Below are positions 20,596 through 32,724 of a stretch of DNA of 64,000 bases, in pieces (positions within the stretch are counted from its first letter, which is position 1; every line of letters starts with the position of its first letter). This stretch comes from Castor canadensis (Eukaryota; Chordata; Mammalia; Rodentia; Castoridae), in contig NC_133390.1 of NCBI RefSeq assembly GCF_047511655.1, forward strand, positions 94,371,583-94,435,582, read 5' to 3'. The position numbers and the translations under genes were made by a program. A model generated the notes under the pieces. The model was not told the origin of the DNA. It worked only from the letters and a program-made list of their open reading frames with translations, and made no database searches.

Positions 20596-21120
20596 GAACA
20601 CAATAAACGTCAGCATCTATCTCATGCCATTCATAAAAATTAAGCTTAGGTGGATCAAGTCTACATATAAAAGTCTACATATAAAAATGAAATCTATACA
20701 GTATTTTTAGGAACACAGAAAGGAATGTCTTTTCTACTATAGTTAGAGGCATGCATTTTGTAAACTAAACACAAGAATGTATATAGACGCAAAACATTAA
20801 AATTAAATGTTATCAATTTATTTAGAAGTTCTGTTTATCAAAACCACCATTATAAAAATGAATAGGTGAGTTACAGACTGGGATAAAATATTTATGAAAC
20901 ATACCTTGCAAAGTGGTAGTACTGGCATATGTAAAGAACTCTTTTAAAAAGTCAATGACAAAAAAGCAAATAGAATATATAATAAGGCAAGTATCTACAA
21001 TGTAATATGTTAATTTTAGATTCTACATTATGGTACATGATTGTTCAGTGTAAAATTCTTTCAACTTTATGTCTGGAAATGTTCATAATAAAATGAGGAA
21101 ACATGATGTTTTAGAAACTA
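20596..21120 (+). mobile_element. Older L1 fragment, right part of split element
   Basis: Continues the older L1 interrupted by the young copy. ATCTATCTCATGCCATTCATAAAAATTAAGCTTAGGTGGATCAAG matches the ORF2 stretch preceding the L1 C terminus, and GACTGGGATAAAATATTTATGAAACATA follows it. Near 21060-21100 TTTATGTCTGGAAATGTTCATAATAAAATG resembles an old L1 3' end. A 14-17 bp tandem repeat (TCTACATATAAAA) lies at 20661-20691. All frames are decayed. Confidence 0.7.
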
Positions 21121-21124
21121 AAAT

Positions 21125-21530
21125 AAGTAAATAAATAAAATTCAAAGCAAATATTTGATATCATCTCATTAGGTTATTCATATTGATAAAATAAATAAGT
21201 TTTACTAGAGTTAAAATGTCATTTTGGAGCCTTTGAGGTTTAATGGAAGTTACTGGAAGGAAAGGTCCATATCTGACATATCTTTGATATTCACCACAGT
21301 GTGTAGCATTTGCTAAGCAATCAAGTATTTGAAGGATATTATATGAAAACCCATTACAATAACCATCTATTTTCATGTACTCTTTACAAAAATGGGTCTC
21401 TATAATCTGAGAGACAATGTATTTATATTATGAGGAATGTTTTCATCCATGCTCCACACAAGAGACAGAGCAACCTTCTCCAAAGATAAATAAACTCATA
21501 CCACTACCTTCCTTCTTTAATCTAAAACCA
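21125..21530. other. Unassigned intergenic DNA
   Basis: Nothing recognised. It leads into an L2 remnant. Confidence 0.4.
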
Positions 21531-21539
21531 CCTACTAAA

Positions 21540-22015
21540 TTAGAATCCAAACTTCTAACTAAGGCTGCAAAGCCCTTTTACTACCTGGACACTGGCTCAT
21601 GTCTCTCACCTTCTCTTTCACCTTACCATTTCATACCTCTGTTGTTTTCTCTGACATTCTTTTTTAACTTCAAAATGCTTTAGGATCTTACCTCATGAAA
21701 TTTCCATTGCAAAGGATACTTTTTTCCATGATCTTGATACTGTTGACTTCTTTCCATCATTTAGAACTCAGGCTATATATTAAATCTTCCAAGCAATCTA
21801 CCCAGAAAATCCTATCTAAAGAGGATCTGTCCCATGACGTTATATTTCCTTTGTAACACTGATTACTAGCTGATATAATACCATGTTTGAAATTTTATTT
21901 ATTGTCTGTCTCTTGTTACAAATCATTAAAATGCAAGCTCCACAACAGGAACAATATTTATACTGCTCATCTATATCTATAATCACAACTAGTCCTCAAA
22001 AAATTTTAAATTGAT
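21540..22015 (+). mobile_element. L2 LINE 3'-end remnant
   Basis: Ordered landmarks of the L2 3' end are GCTGCAAAGCCCTTTTACTACCTGG, CTACCCAGAAAATCCTATCTAAA, TTTTATTTATTGTCTGTCTC and AAAATGCAAGCTCCACAACAGGAAC. L2 is an ancient mammalian LINE, long inactive. No reading frame remains. Confidence 0.78.
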
Positions 22016-22279
22016 GAGTATAGGATGTTTGATAAATGGTGGAAGACCCAAAACTCCAATGAGGTCAGTGTGCAATCTGTGGTGTATACATGTAATCTTG
22101 CTAAAATCCAGAAAGTTCTAAATTCTAAACATAAAACATTCATATTACTGGCACCACAAAAACTGACACTCCACATCCAAGATATTGAATAAAAGATTTT
22201 GTCCTTAACATAAAAAGAGTGGGGAATACAAATTGTGAGGACTATGATTTTAAATGCAGGGTCAAGAAAAGCCTAATGA

Positions 22280-23000
22280 TCTGAGTTGAATGATGGTAGC
22301 TTCAAAGATGTGTCTCCCTGAAAAAAGATACTGTTTAGTGGTGGATACCAGTAGGAGAGGAGAAGGTAAACCGAGAGGGTGAAAGAGGGTGAAAACGGTT
22401 GGGTGTATTTTATACTGTGTATGAAAATAGAACAATAAAACTTGCTAAAATGTTCTAAGGAGGAGGGAGGATAGATGAGGAAAAATGATGGAGGGAATGA
22501 GTCTAATTAAGATACACTGTAAGCTCATATGTAAATGTTACAATATACCTCCCTGTGCAATTATTACATGCTAATAATTTTGAAGTGTAAAAAAGAAGAT
22601 GTGACCCCCTGGAACCACATTTAGAAATAGCCTTTTCCAATGAATCTTAAAATGAGATCATCCTGGATTTAGGGTGGGCCCTTAATTCAGTAACAGATGC
22701 CCTTAAAAGAGAAGGTCAGAGAGAGAGAGAGTTGAGATTAGGATACAGAGAGAGAAAGTCATGGGAAGACAATGGTTGAGATTATAGCTATACAGCTACA
22801 AGTCAAGGAACTCCAGGCATTGCCAGCTACCACCAGAATGTAGGAGAGAGGTCACTGAAAAGATTCTCACTCAGAACTTCCATACCAACTCCTTGCTTTT
22901 AGACTTCTGGCTTCCAGAACCATAAGAGAATAAATTTCTGTTGCTTTAACTACTTACTCAATTTATAGTTAGTTACTAAAACAGCCCTACAAATTAATAT
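22280..23000 (+). repeat. MLT1 LTR (ERVL-MaLR), split by an insertion
   Basis: The right part (22597-23000) follows MLT1 closely: CCCTGGAACCACATTTAGAAATAG, GAGATCATCCTGGATTTAGGGTGGGCCC, CAAGTCAAGGAACTCCAGGCATTGCC, ACTTCTGGCTTCCAGAACC and GAGAATAAATTTCTGTTGCTTTAA. The left end (22283-22320) is GTTGAATGATGGTAGCTTCAAAGATGTGTCTCCCTG. Between them lies a foreign 275-bp segment with its own duplicated target. It is an LTR only, with no retroviral genes. Confidence 0.85.
22321..22595 (+). mobile_element. Retroposed L1-3'-UTR-like insert inside the MLT1
   Basis: AAGATGTGTCTCCCTG (22305-22320) and AAGATGTGACCCCCTG (22596-22611) match at 14 of 16 bases and bracket the insert. The insert is G/A-rich, contains AAGATACACTGTAAGCTCATATG and GTGCAATTATTACATGCTAATAA, and ends GTGTAAAAAAG. 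This is consistent with an L1 3' UTR or L1-mobilised tail. The related segment at 13462-13590 supports a dispersed family. Confidence 0.6.
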
Positions 23001-23004
23001 GCCT

Positions 23005-26000
23005 AAAGAAGAAAGTAACACTTGAGCGAAGACAGAAAGTGATGGAGTTGAACCAAATGGATGTTTACCTGTGGGAAGATGAATCTACACAGAGAGAAAT
23101 GCTAGTTGAAAGCCATACAGAAGAAGTATATCAGGCATCTTCCAGGATGGTCACTGTGGCTGTGTTGAGGATAAGCAGAAAGAGGCATAAGGATAGAAAT
23201 AGGGTAACCAGTTAGGAGACCGATAAAATATTGTAAACGAGATCATGGCAATTGATATTAGAGTCAGGTTAGTAGAAGTTGTTAGAAGTAGTCAACTTAT
23301 GAATGTACTTTAAGGCAGAGATATTAGCAATTCTCATGGACTAAATGTAGGCTATAAAAAAAAATTTGTTGTGTTCTTAGCCAGAGCAACTGGAAGAATG
23401 AAATTATTTCTAACTGCAATTTGGAATCCCGGAGTAGGATTGGGGGAGACTATCAGAGGTACAGCACAGCTTGCAATGTTCATTAAACATCTAGGTAGAA
23501 TGGTGAGTGCTTACTTTGTCATTTGTGTCTAGGATGTCAGGAGTGAAAATTGAAATTGAGAGTCCTGGTGCTTAGAAGTAATGACTACGGAGGAATGGAA
23601 AATACAGACAAGGGCCAAGAAGTGGATCCTGGGGCACTCCAATACGAAGAAAGCAGGAATAAATGAATAAAATAGTAAAGGAGTTTGACAAGGAGTGAGT
23701 ACTAAGAGAGGGGCAGACCAAGAGAGCTCACTACACTTAAAGCCACAGGTGGAGGAGGAACTGACACTGACAAAAGGTGCTATAGGTCAGCAGGAAAAGG
23801 TTGGAAAATTTACAAAAAGATTTAGGAACATAAAGTAATTTCTGCCATTGATAAGAGCAGTTTTGGTGAATGACTGGAGCAATACCTGAGAAAAATGGGC
23901 TTAAGATAAAATAAATAAAAACAATTATTTAAAAGAGCTTTATCATAAGGAGGAGCAAAAAAATAATAGGGCTGTTTTTGAGAAAAGAAATGAGGCTAAG
24001 AGAAGTAGGTAAAATTTAAACATTTTTTGAAGCTAGTAATTTTATGAAATACAAGCTAGACTTATAAAAAATGGCATATACTGAAATGCAAAAGTCATAG
24101 GGAAAAGAAAATAATTTATATTTCAAAATTATTAAAGAAGCATTTATATGAGGAAAAAGAACATAAATATTGAAAATAAATTTTAAATTATATGGTGAAA
24201 CTGCATGCCACTTAAGAAAAAATATATATATATATTTCAGTGACAAGGTCACTGAAAATAAGAACAGGATTCTTTCAGTATTTAGACTGAAAGAAAGTAC
24301 TATGCATATCTACAATACAGGGGATTTAATAGGAAATCTGGCTTTGACAAGATTAAAAGGGAACAAAATTGGGTTTCTTTATCTTTGCAATTAAAACAGT
24401 CTATAGTCAAGGTGTTCTTTAATAAAACAGATTTATCTTACTTATTTTCCATGCCACATTAACAAAGAGAAATACAGTAAATATAAAAGGACGTACATTT
24501 GGGTAAGATGCCTTGAAAGCTCTATTTGTGTTCTGGAAGGTAATTTATGCCTCTATAAACTTAAAAAAAATTACTATTTTGGCTTCTTCCATGTTGGAAA
24601 AGCTAGAAAATCTCACACATAGCTACATAAAATCACTAGCTAAATATACTTAGTGAGATTGAGGAAAGAGAAATAAAGATTTTATATAAATACTGAAGGA
24701 CCTTCAAAGAGAGCATGGAATTGACACACTGAATTCTCTTCTTTGCTTTATGCATTTTATTTCTTAAAAAATGAACAAATAGTTGCAGGGCTCCTCTTTA
24801 ACTCAACATTTTTTCTCATATGTCTTCTGAGGCATAAAAATTATAAGAAAGGGTGTCAGACCTCAGATATCACATCTTTACTGACTAGCAGAAAGGAAAG
24901 AGGTAAGGAAAAAAATCAGAATTAACCTTTCCTGCTACAATGTACATAGACAAAACAAAAAGAGCAGCAGAACAGGTATTGAGCTTACTACAGAAAAGAA
25001 AAATTTCAAGTGGGCTGGAGAGACAGTCCATCCCCATAAATGGATTAAACAACAATTACAGACACTAGGTGGAGGGTGGTATGAGACTCTTAATTCCAGA
25101 AAGCAAAAACTTATAAATTAAGGTGCTTTTAAAAACTGGATCCAAAACATGTAGGTTTTTGTAATCTTTTGCATGTTTCACAGCAACATGTTCACTTATA
25201 AAATTTTAAGCAGCTTTATCTGGATAGGACATAAATTTCCTCAACGGATAATAATTTAACAGATTGGCCAAATCCCAATTACTAGATCCAATAAAGTGGG
25301 AAAAGAAAAAACTGTGACTTAGAAGTCATTCATCTGAGTTTCAACTTGCCAATCAATAAGTCTTTACATGCTGAATTTCTGATGTTTAATCATGTAATCG
25401 TAGTTTTTTTTCCTAAGTGCCTTATGAAGTATGTTTTTGAAGATCTTGTTGGAGTGTGCTAAACGTGTATCATTTCATTATAAACTCATACTGAATTTCA
25501 AAGCCCTTTCAAAATTAGACACTAAATAACCAACTTTGAGAGAAGCTGTATGTCATTTTGTGCTCTCATTTAAGTTCATTTTATGTCAAATGTATACTTA
25601 GAAAGCTTATTTTTAAAAAGCTTACTCTTGATTTTAGAAATTCCCAGAAAAAAAAAAATTACGTCTAAGGGATTCCCCTATATCATCCCTAACTAATAGT
25701 TATTCTACTTATGATACACATATCTGTTTGTAAGGAATTCATTGCCTTTTGATAGTGAACTTCTAGTTTTTCTTATGAGGAAAAAGCATGACAAATTAAA
25801 TTATACAAAAGTCCTTCCTTATATCCAGCTAAAACCTCTCAATTTGCAGCTACCATCTACTTGTGTTCTTGCTTCCCTCTTGGAATTTTACTTAAAAATT
25901 CTAATACCTACTTTACATTACTTATCTTTTAACACTTTAAGATAGATACAGACACTAAAAGTTACGGCTCATTAATGGAAAGCAATGTAAAGGAGGCCTC

Positions 26001-26180
26001 AATTAGCGATAACAGAAGAACCAACTTCATTAATCTCTAGAGATATATTGACCAGCTTCAGAGTGTGTTAACTGTTACTGAATTACTGAGATCTGAAGCC
26101 TGGTAGAGAAAAGGAAAAAGGAATATCTACATGGATGAAAGTAGACCTAAAAGATAAGAGTCTGACTATCTTCTAAAAAT
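23005..26180. other. Unassigned intergenic DNA
   Basis: About 3.2 kb without a confident gene, RNA or repeat. A short (TA)n run lies at 24219-24236. ORFs of 60-78 codons are AT-rich chance frames. Confidence 0.4.
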
Positions 26181-26184
26181 GTCA

Positions 26185-26501
26185 CATATTATGGACTTCA
26201 TGTTTGTGCCCGCCTCCAAAATTAATATTTTTCAATTTTAAGGAGTTTTAGCTGACAAGGGTATTAAAGTAGTAGCATTTGGAGATAGGGCCTTTGGGAA
26301 ATAAAGCTGAGGCCATGGAAGTGAAGCTCCTATGAAGGAATCTTTCTCTCCATGTGAGGACCCAGTAAGAAGGTGGTCATTATCAAACCAGAAACAGAGA
26401 AGCCCCTTCATAATCAACACCTGCTAATGACTTCATCTGTAACATTCCAGTCTCCAGACTGGTGAGAAATAAATGTTATTCAAACAATTCAAGCTATTGG
26501 C

Positions 26502-26532
<31 letters not shown>

Positions 26533-26565
26533 TTTTATCATAGCCCAAGCTAAGTAAGACAGCAC
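26185..26565 (+). repeat. ERVL-MaLR-type LTR relic with TA expansion
   Basis: Sense-strand MaLR landmarks in order: GGAGATAGGGCCTTTGGGAAATAAAG, CTCTCCATGTGAGGACCCAGTAAGAAGGTGG, AACATTCCAGTCTCCAGACTGGTGAGAAATAAATGTTATTC, and the end CATAGCCCAAGCTAAGTAAGACA. A TA microsatellite at 26503-26531 has grown just before the end. The subfamily is uncertain (MST/MLT class). Confidence 0.75.
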
Positions 26566-26569
26566 ACAA

Positions 26570-29500
26570 GAAAGTCTTCTAGTCTTCTGTGTGCTAAGGT
26601 CATCTCACAGAAGATGGAATTAAAATGCAATATACCAGAGGAAGGCAAGGAATCATAAACAAAGTCCGTAGAAGTCCATAGAATTAGTTTAGCTTAGCTG
26701 TAAAGATTTTCAAGCTGTGGAATTGCAGGAATGGCCCATTGAATAAGAAATAATTGAGGAGAGTGGAATAGTAAGGCCTTAGCAATGTTAAAATCTCAAT
26801 GGTGATTATCTATGCAACAGATTTTTTTTTAGAACACAGGGCAGGCAAAACCACACAAAAATATATCTCCCACTTGTACTAGAAATTCTACCATTGAAAT
26901 ATTTTAGAACCATTTTCTCTGAAGAATTTTAATGCATTATTTTATGCAAAAGTATGATAAGATAAAGTGGAAGAGACAGAGAAGAAAGGGGTTAGAGAGC
27001 AGCTAGCCATGAAAGAAAGGAACTGTAGGAAATACTTGGAAGAGTAAAAACAAATTAAAACTTCAACTACTCTGCAAGTTTTTTAATGGGTGCTGGCTCT
27101 GTCATTGTTTTGCTCTAATGGAGCCTTGGAGTAGGAGTTGAAACCTCAGCATCTTTCCATAGCACATACAAAAATGAAGACAGAGTCTTTTCATGTTTTG
27201 TGCCAAATGTATTACTATACATTCTTTTTATTACATGTGATCACACAAGATATATTTATATTATACATTATAGTAAATATGATGTAAATAAATCTGGTTG
27301 AAATAATAGGCATTTGTATAATTATAATGTACATTTATTTTTCTCAAAAAAATAAGGTTGTCCTTTTATCTAATTTTAAGTTTTTTGGTTTTAGAGAATT
27401 AAAAAAATAAAGTATCGATATAAACATTTTAGAAGTATTTTCATTTTTTGTAATTGTTTATTTCTATGTTAGGAATATAGATGTCACCTTCACAGTTAGT
27501 TTCAGTGGTCTATATAAATGAAAAATAGACAACTAACAGTTTACTTTAATTCTTATTGGCAATGTATTACCTTAATTTTAAATTTCTTTTAAATGCTGAT
27601 CAAAAAAGTATTGAAAATTATTTCCTAGTATAATATTTATACTGAAAATTGTAGCTATGTTATTCATAAATTAAGTGATACATCTTTTTTCTAAGAAAAT
27701 AAGACATATTCTTTCTGCGGAAGAAGTTAATAAGCATTAACACAAACATAGGAAGATGTCAAGTGAGTTACACAATTTTTGGTTATAGAAAGGACTTTAG
27801 AAATTATCTTAAGGCTGGTGGGTTTATGGGTTACTTGTGAAATCTATAATTGCCATTTCTCAAAAAAATTGTTCATGAATAGAGAAATCCTTACTCTGGG
27901 TCCATCAACTGAAGGTCCATGAAAAGTTTCTGAAAGTCCATATGTCTACTCAAATATTTATGTGCATGGTAAATAACTATTTTATGTACTACCCAAAATT
28001 GACCTTTTTTTCACTTCTGCTTTTTAGTTATTCTGAAAATTAGCAATTCACTGTCCCTACAAGTGGGGAGGTTAATACCAAAGGCTAAATGTGTCCTTAA
28101 AATGAATTGGATGGTGTTGAATGTTTTTATTTCAATCATGAATTTTAACAAACCATCTTACTCTTCTCCTGGCAGCTGAATAAGATGTTCAACAGCCAAA
28201 AAATTGTATCATCCAAGACAGATGCTTATTGCATCTACTCATATAAATAGGACATTTGTAAAATATTTAAGTAGCAAAAAATATATCTTGCATTGCAATG
28301 TCCTTCATTTATGTAAAGACTCCTAGTCAAGGTTATTTTTCTTTGAGCATTCACCTTCTCAGCGATGTTTTTATACACATATAGATTTCCCTCACACCCA
28401 CAGCTCTAGGTATAATCTCTCGAGGCTAATACTTGCCATGACATGTCATTCACTTAAAACGCCTACAGTCATATCACACATGTTTTGTCAACCTGTACAT
28501 TCTTAATCACATAGCAGTGCACCTGCTGCAATGCAGTCTGTCAATTTGGCAGGAAAGAGGGCAAGGAATCCCCATGCTTCCTTTTTGTCCACTATGTAAG
28601 TGTTTTAACTTGGCACATTAAGTATCAGTAGGGGAGTCAGGAGTCAGGAGGCATTGATATTCAGTTCTGATGTTGGAGAAAATTTGTGAAGAGAATCTGA
28701 TGCTTTCTACAAAAACAGTTCACACAAAATGTGATTAACAGCTGTAATATGTGCACATGTGCTCATGTGCAATCCAGTGAATGGGCACAAAGCCCTGATT
28801 ATATAGGCACACACATGCTGAGATGAAGTCAAAATAGCCTACTCCCATGTACTCTGTTTAAAATTTAGCTAGTCTTATAGCTCTATTGTAATCAATGGAC
28901 CAGAAACATGCCTTAAGGCAGCCCAGTGAAACAGTCAGCAAGCCAATAGCCTAATGTTTACTGGGCATGTACTGTGAACTAATGCTTGAAATCCTCCAGA
29001 TAGACTACACATGGCAACGTGCCTTTGTACATCGTAATGGTTCTTATTCCTGAAATACTCTATTTTTTTGACAGAGAGATCTTCATTTTTTGAGAATGTA
29101 TCAAATATTAACTACTCTGCTAAAATATTCCCCTTTCTATTCATTCTCTTTCAGATAGGACAACTTGCACAAATATTACAACTTAAAAGCCAGTAGTATC
29201 TTTTGATATTGTTGTCACAATGAATGACACTGCAAATCCTAGGATCTGTGTCTTGTGCACAATAGGCATCCTGTACCTTCTTTCTAAAATTGATATTTTT
29301 ATAATATACTGAATGTTAGGACCACAGTTTCATACCTATAGATCAACAAATTGTGAATCAAAAATATCTGAAAAAAATATGGTGCCTTTATTGAACAAGT
29401 ATATACTTTTGTTTCTTGTCATAGTCCCTAAACAATACCACATAATAGTTACTTTACTTACAAAGCATTTACGATGCATTAGGTATTACAAGTAATCTAG

Positions 29501-29995
29501 AGATGACTTAAAGTATTCAGGAAGATGTATGGAAGTGATATGCAAATACTAAGTCATTTTAAATAAGGGACTTGACCATATGCAGATTTTGGTACCCACA
29601 GAGAGGTACTGGAACCACTCCCATTCAGACACCAAGGAACTCCTGTTCTGGAAATATTCCACAGATTCTCTAACCAGTGAATTAAATTACATTGTGGCTT
29701 AAGAGGTAATGAGTGGATACGAAATGGGTTAAAAATTACTACTCAGTAGCTCCCATTATGAAGAGGGAGGGGTGCCCATTGGTAAGAAAGTCAATACAGA
29801 TTCTCTGCTGATGCTCTTAAAATAGTGTCTTTAATGGCTGGGGATATAAAGGCTATTGGAATTCCCAAACTTACTAAACAAGGCATCCTAGTATCAAAGT
29901 AAATTAATTTGATTCTGAAAACTCAAGAGGGAGCAATTATAGATTGTATATCAGGGAAGTCTGAACCTACATGAAATACATATTTCATACATTTT
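26570..29995. other. Unassigned intergenic DNA
   Basis: About 3.4 kb with no recognised gene, RNA or repeat. The subregion 27200-27700 is particularly AT-rich. Confidence 0.4.
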
Positions 29996-29999
29996 TTCC

Positions 30000-30130
30000 T
30001 CTTACATATTACAGTGTAATGTCCCTCTTGGTAGATTGTGAGTAGCTGTGGCTCTTGTCTCCTTGAATTTAGCTTCAATGACACTTAACATATGCCTGAT
30101 ACAGTTCAATAAATATTTGTTGAACAGATA
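30000..30130 (+). mobile_element. L2 LINE 3'-terminal fragment
   Basis: TGGTAGATTGTGAGTAGCTG, TAACATATGCCTGATACAG and the ending TTCAATAAATATTTGTTGAACAG are the L2 3' terminus. Confidence 0.72.
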
Positions 30131-30134
30131 CTAT

Positions 30135-30505
30135 AATTTGTATCCACAATTTCCCCCAAAGGCCCACATGTTAAAGTGCTAGTGTTCATTTTGGTGCTGT
30201 AGGATGGTGATGGAACCTTTAATAGGTGGGGTCTAGTGGGAAGTCTTAGGTTGCTGGGGACATGCTCTTAAAGAGGAATATGATATGATATGGTTCTCCT
30301 CTTTTTTTGTTTCCTGGTTGCCATGAGATGAGCAGCTGTCTCTGACACTCTGTCCCTCCCTATGATTTACTGCCTTGTCACACACCAAAAGTCAACCAAC
30401 CATGGACTAAAACCTCCAAAACTATGATCCAAAATGAGCCATACTTATAAGATGTCCACCTTAGGTATTTTGTTAAAATGATAGAAAGCTGACTAGCACA
30501 ATGAA
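30135..30505 (+). repeat. ERVL-MaLR-type LTR relic
   Basis: TTCCCCCAAAGGCCCACATGTTAAAG, GGAACCTTTAATAGGTGGGG, GGTTGCCATGAGATGAGCAG and the end TTTTGTTAAAATGATAGAAAGCTGACTAGCAC follow the MaLR LTR order. It directly follows the L2 end. No coding content. Confidence 0.65.
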
Positions 30506-30639
30506 CAAATGCAGAATACTAAATTTGATGCATTTAAATGTAAACATAAATCTGTGTCAGTTAAATGGTGTAAATTTGTGTTTCCTTTTTGCTAAAAATA
30601 GTAACAGAAGGAATCCTATACTTATTCAAGAAGACCATG

Positions 30640-30890
30640 ATTATATGAGTAAGACAGACCTGGTTTTAATTCTGACTCTGCTATTTAGTTTCTTTCTACA
30701 TAATCCTTAGCAAGTTTCTTAACCATATAAAGTCTTCTGTAAATGGGGAATAAAGGACCATTCTTAACTGGTGGATATACTCTTAAATCTGGCCATATAT
30801 GTAAATGTTTGGAGTAATGCCTATCCCCTAATAAAAGTTCAATAGATAGTATCTATTCTTATCATCATCATCATAGTCATTATCATAGAT
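30640..30890 (+). repeat. MIR SINE
   Basis: AAGACAGACCTGGTTTTAATTCTGACTCTGC, AGCAAGTTTCTTAACC and TCTGTAAATGGGGAATAA are the MIR core in order. The 3' end passes into an (ATC)n run at 30860-30875. Confidence 0.82.
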
Positions 30891-31019
30891 ATTAGATATC
30901 TGTTTAATCCTAACAGAACGTGGTTTTTACCCATATTATTGATTCAAAGATAAAAATGTGTGAAATAATCACTTCTAAAATTATAATCATAATGTCCACT
31001 GCATGATATAAGCTGTTAA

Positions 31020-31112
31020 GAAGCCAGGTATGGTGGCATACACCTGGGCGAATTTGAGGCCAGACTGTTCTACACAGACAGACCCTGTGTCAAACTAGTA
31101 ATAATAACAATA
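31020..31112 (+). repeat. B1-like SINE fragment
   Basis: AAGCCAGGTATGGTGGCATACACCTG and GAATTTGAGGCCAGACTGTTCTACACAGACAGACCCTGTGTC match B1 with an internal deletion. An (AATAAT)-type tail follows. Confidence 0.8.
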
Positions 31113-31114
31113 AT

Positions 31115-32640
31115 GCTAATCAAAGAAGCTCAAAACATGCAATTTTTTTTTTAAACATGCAATTTTTAAGAAAGATTTTTTTCCTTTGCCCCTTTTATGT
31201 CTGCATTCAAATACCAAGATCGTCAAATGTACCAATAGAAAACATTACAGCATATCTTTTACTTAAAATAAAGGTTAGTATGGTTCTCGACTCCAATGTG
31301 TGCCTCTAGAATCCTGCAGAAAGATGATTACAGGGATGATCTTTAACTTTCCTCATATTTATGTTACTCAAATACAATGAAAAAAATGTTCTTTTAAGTA
31401 TATCACATCTTTGATTTCTCTGGAAGTCTTCATTTTAGCTTATATGGCAAACTGTCCCTGGCTACAGAACAAGGAAGAAACAAGTTTCTAATGCCAGATG
31501 CTGAAGATCAATAGCTATTTCCCAAAGTTTACAGCATAATTAAAATGTGTAACAGGAATAATTTTCTCTTCAAACCCTAAGGCTAAGCCTAGAATTATTG
31601 ACTAAGTCAAAGATATGTGGTGTAACATTTTTTATTATGTTTATGGATAATGAAAAGGAGTTTATGGCTTTTACATGTAATTTTTTGAGTTAGGAACACT
31701 GAAGGGGAAATATCCTTCACACAAGCAAAGCATCAATTGTTTAAAAACCTCTTTAAGGTGTATTTTGTAGTGGTAAATACATACTTCTTAATAGTAGTTT
31801 GTTGTCACCTAAACCTTCAAACTGAAGGTTAATGGTCAAAACATGCTTGAATTTACTAGAACCCATTTACTTCAAACCTCTTCTTCAAAGCTTTATCACC
31901 TTCAATAAAAGTGCCAGGATCGTATGTATGATGGAAATGTCATAAGGGTATGAGGATAGGTAGAACAAGAAGAATTGTGATGCACCCATAGAGAAAATAT
32001 TACGTGAGTATGTGGGATTAAGTGAATTTTTATAAGATATGTACCCACAGAAAAGCAGAAAAATCAGCAATAGAACAGACTGTTGATGAATATTATTCTC
32101 TTCAAGAATTAAATTTACTAGTTACCAATTTTGTGTATGGATATAAATAGTAAATATTTTAAATACTCTCCTTGGAAATTCCAATTTTCTAATGGTAGCT
32201 CTTTTAATATAGAACATTTGGAAATTGTACTGCTCAAGAGGAAATGGAATCAAATATGTCTGAATTTAAATTTTAGCTCCTTCCTTTACTAGTACTCAGT
32301 ATATGCCTAATTACTTGTTTTTCTCCATTATTATTAATGATGATAATAATAACATAATGATAAAAACCTTGATGTGAATTATTAACTACCCAAGGTTCAT
32401 AAAAACATTTGAGTAGATTAATCTCAACCTTATTTTGCTTTCTTCAAACAGTCAGATGTTACACATCTGTAACATTCATGCTATTTGGACAGTAATTATA
32501 TATAGATATGAGTGCTTTCTTAGTATTACACAGATGAGAAGATATCATATAAAATTATTCACAGTGAAGCCTGGGTTTTCTAATAGTTACCAGAATAATA
32601 ATATCTACCTAAATATGCAGAGAAACCAAACCAATAGCAC
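31115..32640. other. Unassigned intergenic DNA
   Basis: No gene. A 15-bp direct repeat (AAACATGCAATTTTT at 31133-31147 and 31153-31167) is the only structure. A diverged MIR may lie near 32230-32400 but I cannot confirm it. Confidence 0.4.
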
Positions 32641-32647
32641 ACATACA

Positions 32648-32722
32648 CATTTCTCTCTCTTTCTCTCCCTCCTCCCTCTCTCCCTCTCTCTCTTTGCATT
32701 CTCTCTGTCTCTCTTTCCTAGA
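32648..32722. repeat. TC-rich polypyrimidine tract
   Basis: CTCT, TTTCTC and CCCTCC units over about 75 bp. S/L/F-rich ORFs through it are compositional. Confidence 0.92.
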
Positions 32723-32724
32723 AA

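Noticed and set aside
25005-25040. GTGGGCTGGAGAGACAGTCC resembling an ID SINE start
   Set aside because: Downstream bases do not continue the tRNA boxes; match too short.
30855-30895. ATCATCATCATC run
   Set aside because: Only four to five units, at the end of a MIR; ordinary low complexity.
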